Assembly (NCBI GenBank): GCA_965207385.1
Contig: CBDBLZ010000021.1
Location: forward strand, 310,001 to 374,000
DNA from: CAZXEU01 sp965207385
Lineage (GTDB): Bacteria > Bacteroidota > Rhodothermia > Rhodothermales > Bin80
Length of the DNA stretch: 64,000 bases
Direction of reading: 5' to 3'
The position numbers and the translations under genes were made by a program. The notes below the pieces were generated by a model that worked only from the letters and a program-made list of their open reading frames with translations, did not search any database and was not told the DNA's origin. Positions 1-10,378 of this stretch are shown here, piece after piece; the stretch's first letter is position 1; each line of letters opens with the position of its first letter.

Positions 1-2926
1 CCTCGGACTCCATGAAATTCCGGGCATTGGACACCTCCTCGACCGTCGGCCGTCTTGACAGCGCGACCATATAAATATATTCGATCCTCTGATCTGTATC
101 CAGTCCCGTCATGGCCACGAGACGGTGGGCCCAATTCCGCGCCTGGTCCGCCACGAATGGATCGTTGAGCATGGTAAGCGACTGGGCCGGTACGTTGCTC
201 GTGTTGCGGGCTCCGAAGGTGGAAAAAGGAATCGGGGTATCGAAGGCCAGCATCATCGGGGACAGAAAGTTGCGTCGGACCGCCAGGTAAATGCTTCGCC
301 TGCCGTCCCCATCGAGAGGACCGGATTCGGCCGGGCGGCCGCGGCCTTCCATGAACTCGGTCAGGTGAGTGGGCACCGGGGGGCCGTACATGGTGCTGTC
401 CAGCCGGCCCGAGACGGCGAGCAGCACGTCCCTTATTGCTTCTGCCTCGAGTCTTCGCACGGAGTAATGACTCAGCAAACGGTTATCCGGATCCGCCTCC
501 GTCGCATCACCTGTGGCAGTCGCCCGGCGGAAAGTGCGGGACAGGACCATCTCACGCAACATGGACTTGATCGAGTAGTCCAGTTCCACAAATCGCGCGG
601 CGAGATAATCCAATAAGTCGGGATGCGACGGGAGCTCACCTTGTGCGCCGAAATTATCCACCGTAGCAACGATGCCCCGTCCAAATGCATGGTGCCATAA
701 CCGGTTGACCATAACGCGTGCAGTGAGCGGATTCGAAGGGTCGACCACGGCCCGCGCGAGATCCAGCCTGCCGCTCGCGGAGGCCGAAAACACGGTACCC
801 GTCGTATCAAGGACGCTCAGGAACCGGTGCGGAACAGGATTCCCCGACAGCGTCCGGTAATTGCCCCGATCAAAAACCGCGCTGTGGACGGCATTGCCGT
901 CCGTAAGGCCGACGTAATAGTCTATTGGTCCGAGCCCGGCAGCGCCGCTGGTCTGACCCACATGCTCCGGAAGGCCAGGGCGACTGAGCCTGCCGGATCG
1001 CAGCGCGCGATTGATGGCAGCCACCTGCTCCGGCAAGGCGGTGCCTTCCGTCCACGCCCCGACCGACCGGGCCAGATCACCCTCGTTCGCCATACGCTGC
1101 GCGGGTGCATGCTGCGGGGGCGCCCCGTCGAAGGCGACGGCATAAGCAACGTCGAAGTACGACGAATCATTGCGAAGGAGCCGATGATTGTCCGTAATGT
1201 GGCTGCGCCCAAGGTAGGTACCGACTATCAGCTCGACGTAGGCCTTGCGTCCCTTCCACATCTCGACGTCAAAGCGAAACGGTGAGAGCTCAGGCCCATC
1301 CAGTGTCTTCAGAAGGCCACCGTGAATGGGATTTTGAATAAGCTGGAGGTTGTCGACGACAATACGAATGGAGGACTTGTAGCCGGCAGCCACCACAAGT
1401 ATGCTGTCATAGTCAATCGTAAACGTCGGTGAGCGGAGTGCGGCGGGTACGCCCGCGGCAAGCGTCCGGCTGGTTACATAGCCAAGCGACAGGCTGTCGA
1501 GTCTGCCACGGTCCGCCAGCGGCAGTCCGATTTCGGGAAGCTCGCCCATAGCAGGCCCGTGCGGATACCAGCCGTCAAAGGTGCCGCTTCGAAAATCTCC
1601 GAGCACGCGCGTGGAATCGCTGTCTGCCGGCCTCGACTCGGGCGCAGTTTCGGCACCCAGGGCACTCTTGGTATCGTCCGCGCTTCCAACCGGAAGGACA
1701 GGGACATCGTGCGCCAAATCGCGCATCCACTGGTCTGCAATCTCGTGTCGCAGCCTGTCCTGCAGCGCACGAAGCGAATCCAGTCTCCGCCCATACTCCG
1801 CAGTTATCAGCGGCGTGGCAGAAAAGCGCGCACTCTCCACAATGCCGTACAACGAGTAATAGTCCGTCGTAGGTATCGGATCAAACTTGTGGTCGTGGCA
1901 CCGGGCACAGGCAACCGTAAGCGCCTGGAACGTCTTGGTCGTTACATCGATGATGTTGTCAACGCGTTCAGCTTCATCAATGCGCGTGTCTACAGGAGAA
2001 TGCTTGCCTTCACCAAGGAAGTAGTAGGATGTCCCAATTGAGGACTCGTTAAAGCCATCCGCCGGGTTAAGGCGGGGTGAGGGCAAGAGATCACCGGCCA
2101 GGTGCTCCGCCACGATCTGGTCATAAGGCACGTCCTCGTTGAACGCCCGGATCAGGTAGTCCCGGTAGATCCACGCACCGTCTATGCTGTAGTCGAATTC
2201 ATGGCCCTTCGCCTCCGCGTATCGGACCAGATCCATCCAGTGCCGGGCCCATCGTTCGCCGAATCGCGGAGAGTCAAGCAGCTCATCGACTACTCGCTCA
2301 TACGCGTCGGCGGATGAATCCGCCATGAAGCGCTCAGTCAATGCCAGTGAAGGTGGAAGACCTGTCAGAACGTAGGAAGCCCTCCGCACCAGCGCACCCT
2401 TGCTCGCAGGCGCAGCAGGACGCAATCCTTCCCTCTGCAAGCGAGACTCTACAAGGAAATCGATGGGGGATTCTTCCCGGGCTGCGGCCTCAGGGGCTCC
2501 GGGCGGCAGAAAGGCCCAGTGCCGCTTGTACTCCGCCCCCTGCTCTATCCACCTTGACAGCAACGCCACCTCGCGCCGGGAAAGCACCTTGTTCATGGTC
2601 GGAGGCGGCATCCGGTGATCAGGATCCTCGGACGTGATGCGTTCAATCAACAGGCTGCGGGACGCACGCCCGGGGACGATTGCCCGGCCGCCGTCCTGCC
2701 TCACCGACGTAGCTGCTTGGCGCACGTCAAGGCGCAGGTCCGCTTCGCGCGTACTGGCATCCGGCCCGTGGCAAACGTAGCAGGAATTTGACAGGATGGG
2801 ACGTATATGGAAGTTGTAGTCTACGCGGGCCGGAATATCCAGTGCTCCGTCAGCGCCCCCGCAACCCTGCAGCAAAAGCGCACCCACCAGCACCAACGCA
2901 ATATGCACACCCGAGTCCAATCGCAT
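1..2926 (-). CDS. PSCyt1-DUF1549-DUF1553 cytochrome lipoprotein (3' end outside window)
   Basis: This reading frame is open from an ATG at 2926 to the left edge, about 975 residues, so only a short C-terminal piece is missing. The N-terminus has a hydrophobic signal ending in a lipobox (LLQGC, Cys22), so an envelope lipoprotein is expected. A heme c motif CYVCH is at residues 49-53, followed by conserved PSCyt1-type features (READLRLD, DHRMPP), then DUF1549 and DUF1553; the last visible residues (ALSRRPTVEE) match the end of DUF1553. The family is abundant in Planctomycetes and marine Bacteroidota relatives beside sulfatases. It is thought to be an electron-transfer or oxidative envelope protein, but its reaction is not established. 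It is divergent from the xylanase gene. The family call is secure; the function is not known. Confidence 0.9.
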   Translation of the reverse strand, partial: MRLDSGVHIALVLVGALLLQGCGGADGALDIPARVDYNFHIRPILSNSCYVCHGPDASTREADLRLDVRQAATSVRQDGGRAIVPGRASRSLLIERITSEDPDHRMPPPTMNKVLSRREVALLSRWIEQGAEYKRHWAFLPPGAPEAAAREESPIDFLVESRLQREGLRPAAPASKGALVRRASYVLTGLPPSLALTERFMADSSADAYERVVDELLDSPRFGERWARHWMDLVRYAEAKGHEFDYSIDGAWIYRDYLIRAFNEDVPYDQIVAEHLAGDLLPSPRLNPADGFNESSIGTSYYFLGEGKHSPVDTRIDEAERVDNIIDVTTKTFQALTVACARCHDHKFDPIPTTDYYSLYGIVESARFSATPLITAEYGRRLDSLRALQDRLRHEIADQWMRDLAHDVPVLPVGSADDTKSALGAETAPESRPADSDSTRVLGDFRSGTFDGWYPHGPAMGELPEIGLPLADRGRLDSLSLGYVTSRTLAAGVPAALRSPTFTIDYDSILVVAAGYKSSIRIVVDNLQLIQNPIHGGLLKTLDGPELSPFRFDVEMWKGRKAYVELIVGTYLGRSHITDNHRLLRNDSSYFDVAYAVAFDGAPPQHAPAQRMANEGDLARSVGAWTEGTALPEQVAAINRALRSGRLSRPGLPEHVGQTSGAAGLGPIDYYVGLTDGNAVHSAVFDRGNYRTLSGNPVPHRFLSVLDTTGTVFSASASGRLDLARAVVDPSNPLTARVMVNRLWHHAFGRGIVATVDNFGAQGELPSHPDLLDYLAARFVELDYSIKSMLREMVLSRTFRRATATGDATEADPDNRLLSHYSVRRLEAEAIRDVLLAVSGRLDSTMYGPPVPTHLTEFMEGRGRPAESGPLDGDGRRSIYLAVRRNFLSPMMLAFDTPIPFSTFGARNTSNVPAQSLTMLNDPFVADQARNWAHRLVAMTGLDTDQRIEYIYMVALSRRPTVEEVSNARNFMESE

Positions 2927-3220
2927 GTCCGAACCAGCTTTCTTCGCGGCGTAATGCATGCAGATACCACACGCAGACTATTCATAAACGACGGACAGGT
3001 TTTCGTTCCGACCGATGTAATCCTGGAATATGCTGCCGGGACCAGCCTGTCGAGGGATGCGCACAGTGACAACGCCCGGTTGACAAGACTGCAGCCTGGG
3101 GCAATTCTCCCGCAGTATCTGGCCGGGGAAAAACATTCCCGATGAGTGACTTTGCGACCATGGTTGTCCTGCACCGGGCGCATCAGCGGAACCCGTGCAG
3201 TGTTTCGAGTTAAGCCGCCC
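2927..3220. other. Divergent intergenic region
   Basis: These 294 bases separate two divergent lipoprotein genes and probably hold both promoters. TTGACA at 3080-3085 resembles a -35 element, but no convincing -10 follows at the normal distance. I see no RNA gene here. Confidence 0.4.
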
Positions 3221-4273
3221 ATGTTTCGGCAAGCTATAATACTGTGGGTGGCCGTTTCCGCCTGGGCGTGCGACGGGACGGATCCCGCCACCGAGGAACC
3301 GGAGTTCCCTTATGCTGCGCTTCGCGAGGCGGCGGAATTCCCTGTGGGTGTAGCGCTCCAGGCACGCCATCTTTCGTCTCCGGACCACACCCGAACCGTG
3401 GAGCGGGTTTTCAGCAGCATAACCGCAGAGTATGAAATGAAGATGGTTCCGCTCTCCACGGGGCGGGGTACCTATGCCTGGGAAGCTGCCGACAGGCTCG
3501 TAAGCTACGCAGCTACCCATCAAATGCAAGTGCACGGCCACGCGCTCGTTTGGCACCAGACTACGCCAGCATGGCTGGAGAATTTCGGCGGCTCGGATGA
3601 AGACTTTGAGACTGCGGTAAAAGACTACATCGCGAATGTAGTGGGGCGCTACAAGGGTTCCGTGCGCAGCTGGGATGTCGTGAATGAAGCCGTGGAGGAT
3701 GGCACGGGAGCGCTTCGCAATTCGGTATTTCGTCGCCGTATGGGAGACGACTATGTAATCCGGCTATTCGAATATGCCCGGGAGGCGGACCCTGACGCAC
3801 TGCTGTTCTACAATGACTACGGCGGCATCTGGGATGAGAACAAGCGCAATGGTATCCTGGCACTCGTGGACCAGCTGTTGCAATCAGCCAGCGGCATCGA
3901 CGGCGTCGGTTTGCAGATGCACGTAACGTACAACTGGCCTCCGATAGCCAATATCCGCGCTATGATGGACGAGGTGGTACAGCGCGGACTCCTCGTGCAC
4001 GTCTCGGAGCTCGACGTTCGCGTCAATCCGGACGGGGATCTTGGTTCGCTTACGCCTGGGCGCAGCCAGGCACAAAAGGACCGCGTACACGACGTAGTAA
4101 GCGCCTTCCGGGCCTTGCCTCCGGAGAACAGATATGCCATCACACTCTGGGGGCTTCGGGATCCTGAAAGCTGGCTGATCGACTTCTGGGGTAACCCCGA
4201 GTGGCCTCTCCTGTTTAATGCATCATTCGAGCCGAAACCCGCTTATTTCGGCTTTCTGGAGGCACTGGAGTAG
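3221..4273 (+). CDS. GH10 endo-1,4-beta-xylanase, lipoprotein
   Basis: Hydrolyses beta-1,4 linkages in xylan with retention of configuration. I chose the ATG at 3221 because it gives a clean lipoprotein signal with Cys17 (SAWAC); an in-frame start 75 bases upstream adds only non-signal sequence. The 350-residue protein is a single GH10 domain of normal length. Visible family landmarks are HGHALVWHQ (about 105-113), WDVVNEA with the acid/base Glu156, FYNDY (197-200), QMH (232-234) and VSELDV with the nucleophile Glu263, then LWG near the end. There is no extra binding module. It is a stand-alone gene with no Shine-Dalgarno sequence that I can see, which is common in Bacteroidota-type genomes. 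As a surface or periplasmic lipoprotein it would act on oligosaccharides close to the cell. Confidence 0.95.
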   Translation: MFRQAIILWVAVSAWACDGTDPATEEPEFPYAALREAAEFPVGVALQARHLSSPDHTRTVERVFSSITAEYEMKMVPLSTGRGTYAWEAADRLVSYAATHQMQVHGHALVWHQTTPAWLENFGGSDEDFETAVKDYIANVVGRYKGSVRSWDVVNEAVEDGTGALRNSVFRRRMGDDYVIRLFEYAREADPDALLFYNDYGGIWDENKRNGILALVDQLLQSASGIDGVGLQMHVTYNWPPIANIRAMMDEVVQRGLLVHVSELDVRVNPDGDLGSLTPGRSQAQKDRVHDVVSAFRALPPENRYAITLWGLRDPESWLIDFWGNPEWPLLFNASFEPKPAYFGFLEALE

Positions 4274-4530
4274 CGGGATTTTCAGACATGCCTAGACAGC
4301 TACATTGGAATTATGCACTAAGGGGATTGGCAAGCTCTATCCCATTCCGTTAGTCCGCCGCAGGCATTAGGAATCTCGGACGGATTACACTTCAGAGCCA
4401 GTGAATTCGGCATCCTCCGCGAGAATCTCATCTTAGAGAACTGACTTCCCAATGCTTGGCTTAACCTGCGCGGTGGCAGCGGTGGGCAGTCTGTCAGACA
4501 CAGCAAGACCGGCTGGTTGATGCACGCATG

Positions 4531-4560
4531 ATACGCTCACGCACGCGGGTTTGAGCGTAT
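4531..4560. terminator. 9-bp inverted repeat just downstream of the DUF3883 gene
   Basis: ATACGCTCA at 4531-4539 and TGAGCGTAT at 4552-4560 are a perfect inverted repeat with a 12-base loop. It starts two bases past the stop codon of the minus-strand gene at 4562. There is no following U-run in either direction, so it is either a weak or factor-dependent terminator or an mRNA 3'-end stabilising hairpin. The rest of 4274-4561 shows no gene. Confidence 0.5.
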
Positions 4561-4561
4561 G

Positions 4562-5395
4562 CTACGGCCAGGCCTCGAACACTCTTGGCTGTAGGCTGAA
4601 GGCGCTAGAGACTGGACCCCTTTTTCTGTAGAATCTGGGCTGTTCTCGAAACGAGAAAACGCGGTAGAGGCGGTATGCATCGGGATGTCGTTCGGAGAAT
4701 GCCACTTCATGGGCGCTTATGAAAAACGGAAAGCCAATAGCGTGCTTGGTCGTCTTGACCTCGATAAACAGAGGACCGCCATCATACTTGAACGACAGGA
4801 TATCGTAACCCGTCCCATCACCCTTTTCCCTAGCGGTCCACTCGACTCTGGAGGCAAGGTCCTTTCGGCCTCCATTCGAAAGCCGTATTCGCTCGAATTC
4901 TACGACCGCCTTTTCTCCCAGCTTTCCTAACCGCCGATTCTCTCTTTCTCTCATTAGATAGTCAATGTGCAAGTGGACAGCACCGGCGCCGTACACCGGA
5001 GTAGTACTTGGCCAGTCAAGCTTCTTAGGAGCAGTCTCCTCTTTCAAGTCTGGCAATGCACTATTTGGCACACTTTCGGCAGCCGCCTTCCCGAGAGCGC
5101 GAATAATCTCCCGGTCTTCTCTGACGTAATTGTGAATAACCTCTTCGAGAACTCCTTGGTGCCGCTTCGCAGGTTTATATCCGTCGACATAGGGAAGCCC
5201 CATCTTTACTAGCACGGCACTGATATTGCGATACTTGTACTCAAGAGCTGCCAGAGTACGGTCCCTGAGCTTGGGCTGCAGTCTGCGCCGATGTTCGGCC
5301 TTCACATAGTGCAGGCCTCTAGCTTCACTAAGAAGCATCTCGAAATAGTCCTTCACAATCAAACAGTTTTCGGCTTCAGACCAAGTTCGACTCAT
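4562..5395 (-). CDS. DUF3883 domain protein, PD-(D/E)XK nuclease-like
   Basis: A 277-residue protein with two parts. Residues 1-95 (WSEAE, EHRRRLQPKL, YKYRNISAVL, GLPYVDGYKP) resemble a small module that I recall attached to HNH and DUF3883 nuclease-type proteins. Residues 150-277 form a DUF3883 domain: Glu161, then GYDI with Asp198, then IEVKTT with Glu212 and Lys214, which is the order of a PD-(D/E)XK active site, followed by the family's ISAHE segment. DUF3883 is found in restriction and other defense proteins and in the plant NO VEIN protein. No helicase or methylase partner lies beside it. The DNA is visibly more AT-rich than the flanking genes and it is isolated between unrelated genes, so horizontal acquisition is likely. 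A nuclease role is inferred, not shown. Confidence 0.75.
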   Translation of the reverse strand: MSRTWSEAENCLIVKDYFEMLLSEARGLHYVKAEHRRRLQPKLRDRTLAALEYKYRNISAVLVKMGLPYVDGYKPAKRHQGVLEEVIHNYVREDREIIRALGKAAAESVPNSALPDLKEETAPKKLDWPSTTPVYGAGAVHLHIDYLMRERENRRLGKLGEKAVVEFERIRLSNGGRKDLASRVEWTAREKGDGTGYDILSFKYDGGPLFIEVKTTKHAIGFPFFISAHEVAFSERHPDAYRLYRVFSFREQPRFYRKRGPVSSAFSLQPRVFEAWP

Positions 5396-5462
5396 GGCTT
5401 GCCGTACTAAGATTAAAGTGCAAGCGATGCATGGCTCAGGCCAAGTGCCGGGAGGGCTCCGG

Positions 5463-8400
5463 CTAGAATACTATCTTTACGCCAACCTGCGCCCGCCGCG
5501 TGTCTCCGAGCCCGCTCCGCACCGTACCGTCGAAGTTGAAGAGCAGCGAGCCGAGAGCGACGTCCAGGTAGTTGTCCGCGTTCGTGACATTGAAAACTTC
5601 GATGACAGGTTCAATGGTCACTTTGCTGCCTGCCGCGAATTCCCTGGAAATGCGAATATCCCAGGTAAAGAACCCGTCATCGCGACGAAGGGTATTGCGC
5701 CTAAGAACGGAGCCGTCGGAGCATATGCGATCCACGGGCTCGTCGGCACGCTCGTGGGGCCTGGCACACTTCGCTGACACCGGTGACGGCGTGAGGATGC
5801 GGACAACATGCGACGCCATGACCCCGCCGGGAAGCGACAGTACGAAGTAGCCATTTAATTGATGGCGCCGGTCGCGGCTGGACCAGCCGTACTCGGCCTC
5901 CAGGTTTCGCGGATCGGCGTATCGGTAGGTGAACGGGTCCCGCTCATTGTCGTCGTCGGAGCGATCAAATGCCAACGTGTAATTCACATCGAATGCAAAT
6001 CCGCTTTCGGCGCCCTGTCCCCGTAGTCCCAGCGTGAGTCCGTGGTACCGCGAGCGCGCAGTGGATTCGCCGACGGTCAGCGCATTGATTCCCCCGCCCG
6101 AAGGGTGCGTACCCACCCCGAAGGGCGAGCCCAGTATCTCGGCGTTGCGGTCCACGAAACGGAACAGCCCATTCGTGCGGGCATGCTGGTATGAGGCACT
6201 CGCGGTCAATGCCTGACTGAGCGCCCGGATCGCTTCGGCCCCGAATGACCAGGTGCGCGGCAGCTCAAGGTCGCGATCGGCTACGTGGATGTCCGGCAGG
6301 AATGGCGCCATCGACCCGCCGTCGATCTGCTCTGTGATGGCAGGCACCGGCCCGAGAACCGCCGCATCGGCACTGCTGCGAAACAGAATCTGCTGGAAGG
6401 CCCCGTTGGTCGTCCGGTACTGGGCAAGGACAAGACCCGGAATGCGCGCATTGTAGGCTCCGGCATTCAGCCGCACAATGGTCTGGCCGCCGTCCACGTC
6501 CCACACCAGCCCGAATCGAGGCTGGATATTGTCAAGATCGTCGGGTATGGTCCCGTCGGAGGGAAAGCGCGTATCGGCCAGATAGGGCGCATAGAATGTC
6601 CTGCCTGGATCAATGAAGACGTTCGGGTGCCAGACGCCTTCCCAGCGCACGCCGATATTCAGCGTCAGACGAGGCACTGGCTTCCAGGTATCCTGCAGGA
6701 AGAATGCCAGCTCGTGGGTAAGCATGTTCTGGCGTCCCAGGCGCTCGGGAGCAATGCCGGGCACCGTGGCGGACTGCAAGTAAGTCAGCACCGGCCCGGT
6801 GACCGAGCTTCCCGCCGGACACGCGCCGGTGGTGCTGTCCGATCCGTCCGAACAGGTTACGTAGCCGCTGCCGTGGGTTGCGAACCCTATAAAGCCATCG
6901 ACGCTGCTGAAGATGTAGCGACTGTTTGCAAAACCGATGAATTGCTGATCCACCGTGGTCCGGTTGTACTCGACGCCGGCCTTGAACAGATGTGCACCGG
7001 AAAGGAAGGATACGTTGTCAGTCACTTGCAGCCGGGTATCATATCCCGGATCGATGGGCAGGAAGAATGGAAGCCCGAGGCGAAAGCCGTCGGCAAAGTC
7101 CATGCCGATGTCCGGGAATGGACGCCCGCCGAGTCGATCAAACTGCGGCGGCGCCGGCACTCGGGCACCAGGCACGAGGGGACCCCGGTACCATCGCGGG
7201 CGATGCTCCCCTGCCCACTGCAGCCGAAGTTCGTTGAAGACGGCGTTGCCGAGGAGGGATCGCACACTGGCATTCACCGCGTGCGAATAGTCGCGCTCGA
7301 CTCCATTGGATGATAGCCCCCATGAGTCCACGTCGAAAGTGCCGTTTACCTGCTCAGACCACGTGTAATTGTACTTGAGTGAGGCCTGGTGTCGCTGGCC
7401 CGCGTGGACATCCAGCTTGACGATCAGCGCGCGCGCGTCGTCCGTGCGCTCTATGGGACCGAATTCATTGTCGAAGAGGCCCGGCCACCGAGACTGAAGA
7501 AAGTCCTCCAGCTTGCGCAGGTTGCCTTCGCTCTGCACGATGCGGCTCTGCTGCTTCGTCTCTACAGCATTTTGGTGGTCATAGGCCACGAAGAAAAAGG
7601 CCCGGTCCCGCACGATGGGCCCTCCCAGAGTGAACCCGTATTGGCTGCGGCCGAATTCGGGCTTGCCGCCGCCACGAATCGCCGGGTAATTCGCCGAGAT
7701 CTCGTCCCACTGCCCGTAGTAGTGTGCCGTCCCGGCGAAATCGTTCGTACCCGACCGCGTGACCACGTTCACGAATCCACCGGCCGAGCGTCCGAATTCG
7801 GCGGTCGCGCCCTGGTTCACTACCACCATTTCCTTGATGGCGTCCTGATTGAACGTAAATGCGGGACGCTGACCGCCCCGCTGCTCTCCGAAGAATGCAT
7901 TGTTGAAGTCGGCCCCGTCGACAATGAAGTTGTTGAAAATGCCCCGCTGGCCGCTGATGTTGAGCTCGTCGCCGTCCGGGCCCTGCGAAATCGACGCTCC
8001 GGGGGTTAGCAGCGTGAAGTCAAGGAAATTGCGGCCGTTGCTGGGCAGAGCCTCCACTACGGCAGCCGACAGACGCTGCGAACTGGTCACATCCTCGCTG
8101 GCCAGCTGGATGTCCCGCTCACCGGTAACGGTGATGCCCTCAAGCTCCGGGCGGCGCGAAGCCCAGCGTTAGCAGAAGCGTCTCGCCGACGCGAAGCACC
8201 AGGCCTTCCCTGCGATCAACCGTGAGTCCGTCGCGCGTGATTGCCGTAACGTCGTAGGTACCAAGAGGCAGCAAGGTGCGCGCGAAGGTGCCCTCGGAGG
8301 TAGTCTGGACCGTCGTGCGAAGACCGGTCTCGTGGTGCTCCATGACGATTTCGACGCCCTGTACGGGTACGCCCGCCACGCTCAGCACCACGCCCCGCAT

Positions 8401-8508
8401 CGCCCCTGTCGTCGTTTGCGCCCACGAGGATTTCGCGCCTGCAGCCAGAAAAGCTGCCGCCGCGAGCGTCACAGCCAGAAGAGCCGCCGCGACCGCCCGC
8501 CGGAGCAC
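5463..8508 (-). pseudogene. Oar-like TonB-dependent outer-membrane receptor, frameshifted
   Basis: Outer-membrane transporter for large substrates, energised by TonB. The N-terminal part (8508 down to about 8142) has a signal peptide and a carboxypeptidase-regulatory-like beta domain (GAMRGVVLS ... PLGTYDVTAI), then hits TGA at 8142-8140. The continuation is one frame over: ELEGITVTGE, then the plug (NGRNFLDFT, VDGADFNN, FGRSAGGFVNVVT) and an approximately 700-residue barrel ending in KIVF with a terminal Phe, as barrel proteins do. A single extra base within about 8142-8165 explains the break, in a GC-rich CCGCCCGG stretch. It could be a real mutation or a sequencing or assembly error. The GTG at 8508 is a guess; the frame is open to an ATG at 8679. 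It is the last gene of a minus-strand operon after a sulfatase; no SusD follows. Confidence 0.8.
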
Positions 8509-8656
8509 AGCCGATACGCCATAGTGGCGCCGGCCCGGATCCGCGGGATGACAGTCCGAACCCCGGCGCCCGGCACCGTGCCTCCATCCTGCGCTCTGCA
8601 CCAAGGCCCGGAAATACTCCGTGCTCCTCGGTGCAGATGCAAAGCGATGGCGCGAA

Positions 8657-10378
8657 TTACCCGTCCATTCGGTGCACATACAGGAAATAGGCTCCCCTTT
8701 CCGAGCCGTCCGCCAGCGTCAGCCAGCTCTGGATGGTGGCCGGACCCGCCTCAAGCTCCGTGGTAAAGATCGCCTTCGTGTCTTCAGGCGCCACGGCCTG
8801 CTCGAACGAGAGGGAGTCAATTTGCAGCCTCGCAGACACGGCTTCCAGGGTGCTGTCCATGTGTACGGGCCAGCGGCGAAGATCGAAGCTGTACGTGCCC
8901 GGCCGGGTGACATCCACTGCCCAGTGGCCATTGCCCATCATGCCTCTTTCCACCTGGCGGTGATTCCACACGGACTGGCTCTGGTGCGTGACGTGCCAGT
9001 CGTGCGGATTCAGCTGTGAGGGATTCTCGGCATCGGAGCCAATGCCAATCCGAACCACGTCGCCGAAAACGGTGCTGAGGCTCGTCCACCAGCCCTCATA
9101 GGCCGATCTCAGGCTGTCCACAACCGACGGATGACGGTCCGCCAGGTCCAGGCTCTGGCCGGGATCCGCCTCAATGTCGTACAGCTCATCCCTGTTGACC
9201 AGCCGCCACCGCTCAGTCATCACTGCAGACTTGCGCCACTTTATCGGGTCAGGAACTCGCTGCGAGTGTACGAATAGCGTACGCTCATCCATATTGGAGC
9301 CATACATGAGCGGGGCCAGGCTAACCCCGTCCAGGAGTGCGCCATCCGGCAGCGACAATCCGGTGAGCTCCACAAGCGTCGGCAGCACATCAATGTGCGC
9401 GGTAAGCGCATCGATATCCGTCCCTGCGGGCAGCCGGCCGGCGGGCCATCGGATCAGAAACGGGACGCGGTGGCCGCCATCGTATTCCGATCCCTTGCCT
9501 GCGCGCATGCCTGCATTGAAGCCTTCCCACGTGCCCTCCTCCCCGCGCCAGTTGGACCAGCCTTCGGCTGAGCCGTTATCCGTCATGAATACCAGGATGG
9601 TGTTGTCCGAAAGGCCCAACTCATCCATCCTGGAAACGAGGCGTCCCATGTTGTCATCGATATTCGTAACCATGCCGAGAAAGCGGGCCATGATGTCGCT
9701 GACTCCTTGTTCCCGGTACGGCGTCGCGTAGCGCTCCTCCACGAAATACGGTCCGTGGGGCGCGTTCGTGGCCAGGTACAGGAAGAACGGTGCCTCCCGG
9801 TGTCGCTCAATAAAGGCGATGGCATCGTCGAACCAGACATCCGTCACGTATCCCGATGCTTGTTCCGGCTCTCCGTTTCTGAGATAGACATCATCGAAGT
9901 AGTCGTTGCCGAAGTAGTCCGGTCCCTGCCCCACACCGCCCGCCGGGTGATAGAAGGCCTCCTCAAAACCCTGGTCCTGGGGCCGAAGCGGATAATTGTC
10001 ACCCAGGTGCCACTTGCCCACCATCCCCGTGCGATAGCCGGCATCGCGAAATACTTCGGCCAGCGTAACTTCATCCGGATTCATTAGCGAGCGGCCCATG
10101 ATGGTATGCCACACACCGGTGCGCGTCGAATAGCGGCCGGTCAGCAGCGCAGAGCGCGTCGGCGAACACGTGGGATCCACGTGAAAGTCCGTAAGACGCA
10201 GGCTCTGCGCATGCAGCCTGTCGAGCACGGGCGTGCTGATCATGGGATTGCCGTGCGCGGCAATATCTCCGTAACCCTGGTCATCGGTAATGACCAGAAT
10301 TACATTCGGCGGCACCGGCTGGGCGCAGGAGGCAACAAGCAGCAGCGCGACGCAGATGGCTAGGGCGTGGTAATTCAT
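8657..10378 (-). CDS. Sulfatase (type I, formylglycine), lipoprotein
   Basis: Hydrolyses a sulfate ester, probably on a polysaccharide fragment outside the cytoplasm. The chosen ATG at 10378 overlaps the stop of the upstream gene in ATGA, indicating translational coupling, and gives a lipoprotein signal (VASC, Cys18). Metal ligands TDDQGYGD are at 31-38. The formylglycine motif is CSPTR at 71-75 followed by LLTGR, so Cys71 needs modification by a sulfatase-maturing enzyme not present in this window. The 573-residue protein is longer than a minimal sulfatase: after the usual end (DELYDIEADP) comes an extra C-terminal beta-rich domain of about 130 residues (WHVTHQSQSVWNHRQV and onward) seen in some planctomycete-type arylsulfatases. 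The substrate cannot be deduced. The stop lies within 150 bases of the receptor gene. Confidence 0.9.
   Translation of the reverse strand: MNYHALAICVALLLVASCAQPVPPNVILVITDDQGYGDIAAHGNPMISTPVLDRLHAQSLRLTDFHVDPTCSPTRSALLTGRYSTRTGVWHTIMGRSLMNPDEVTLAEVFRDAGYRTGMVGKWHLGDNYPLRPQDQGFEEAFYHPAGGVGQGPDYFGNDYFDDVYLRNGEPEQASGYVTDVWFDDAIAFIERHREAPFFLYLATNAPHGPYFVEERYATPYREQGVSDIMARFLGMVTNIDDNMGRLVSRMDELGLSDNTILVFMTDNGSAEGWSNWRGEEGTWEGFNAGMRAGKGSEYDGGHRVPFLIRWPAGRLPAGTDIDALTAHIDVLPTLVELTGLSLPDGALLDGVSLAPLMYGSNMDERTLFVHSQRVPDPIKWRKSAVMTERWRLVNRDELYDIEADPGQSLDLADRHPSVVDSLRSAYEGWWTSLSTVFGDVVRIGIGSDAENPSQLNPHDWHVTHQSQSVWNHRQVERGMMGNGHWAVDVTRPGTYSFDLRRWPVHMDSTLEAVSARLQIDSLSFEQAVAPEDTKAIFTTELEAGPATIQSWLTLADGSERGAYFLYVHRMDG

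Noticed and set aside
125..2317. Several plus-strand frames at the left edge
   Set aside because: They are shadows of the DUF1549/DUF1553 gene, whose minus frame is open from 2926 to the edge with signal peptide and heme motif.
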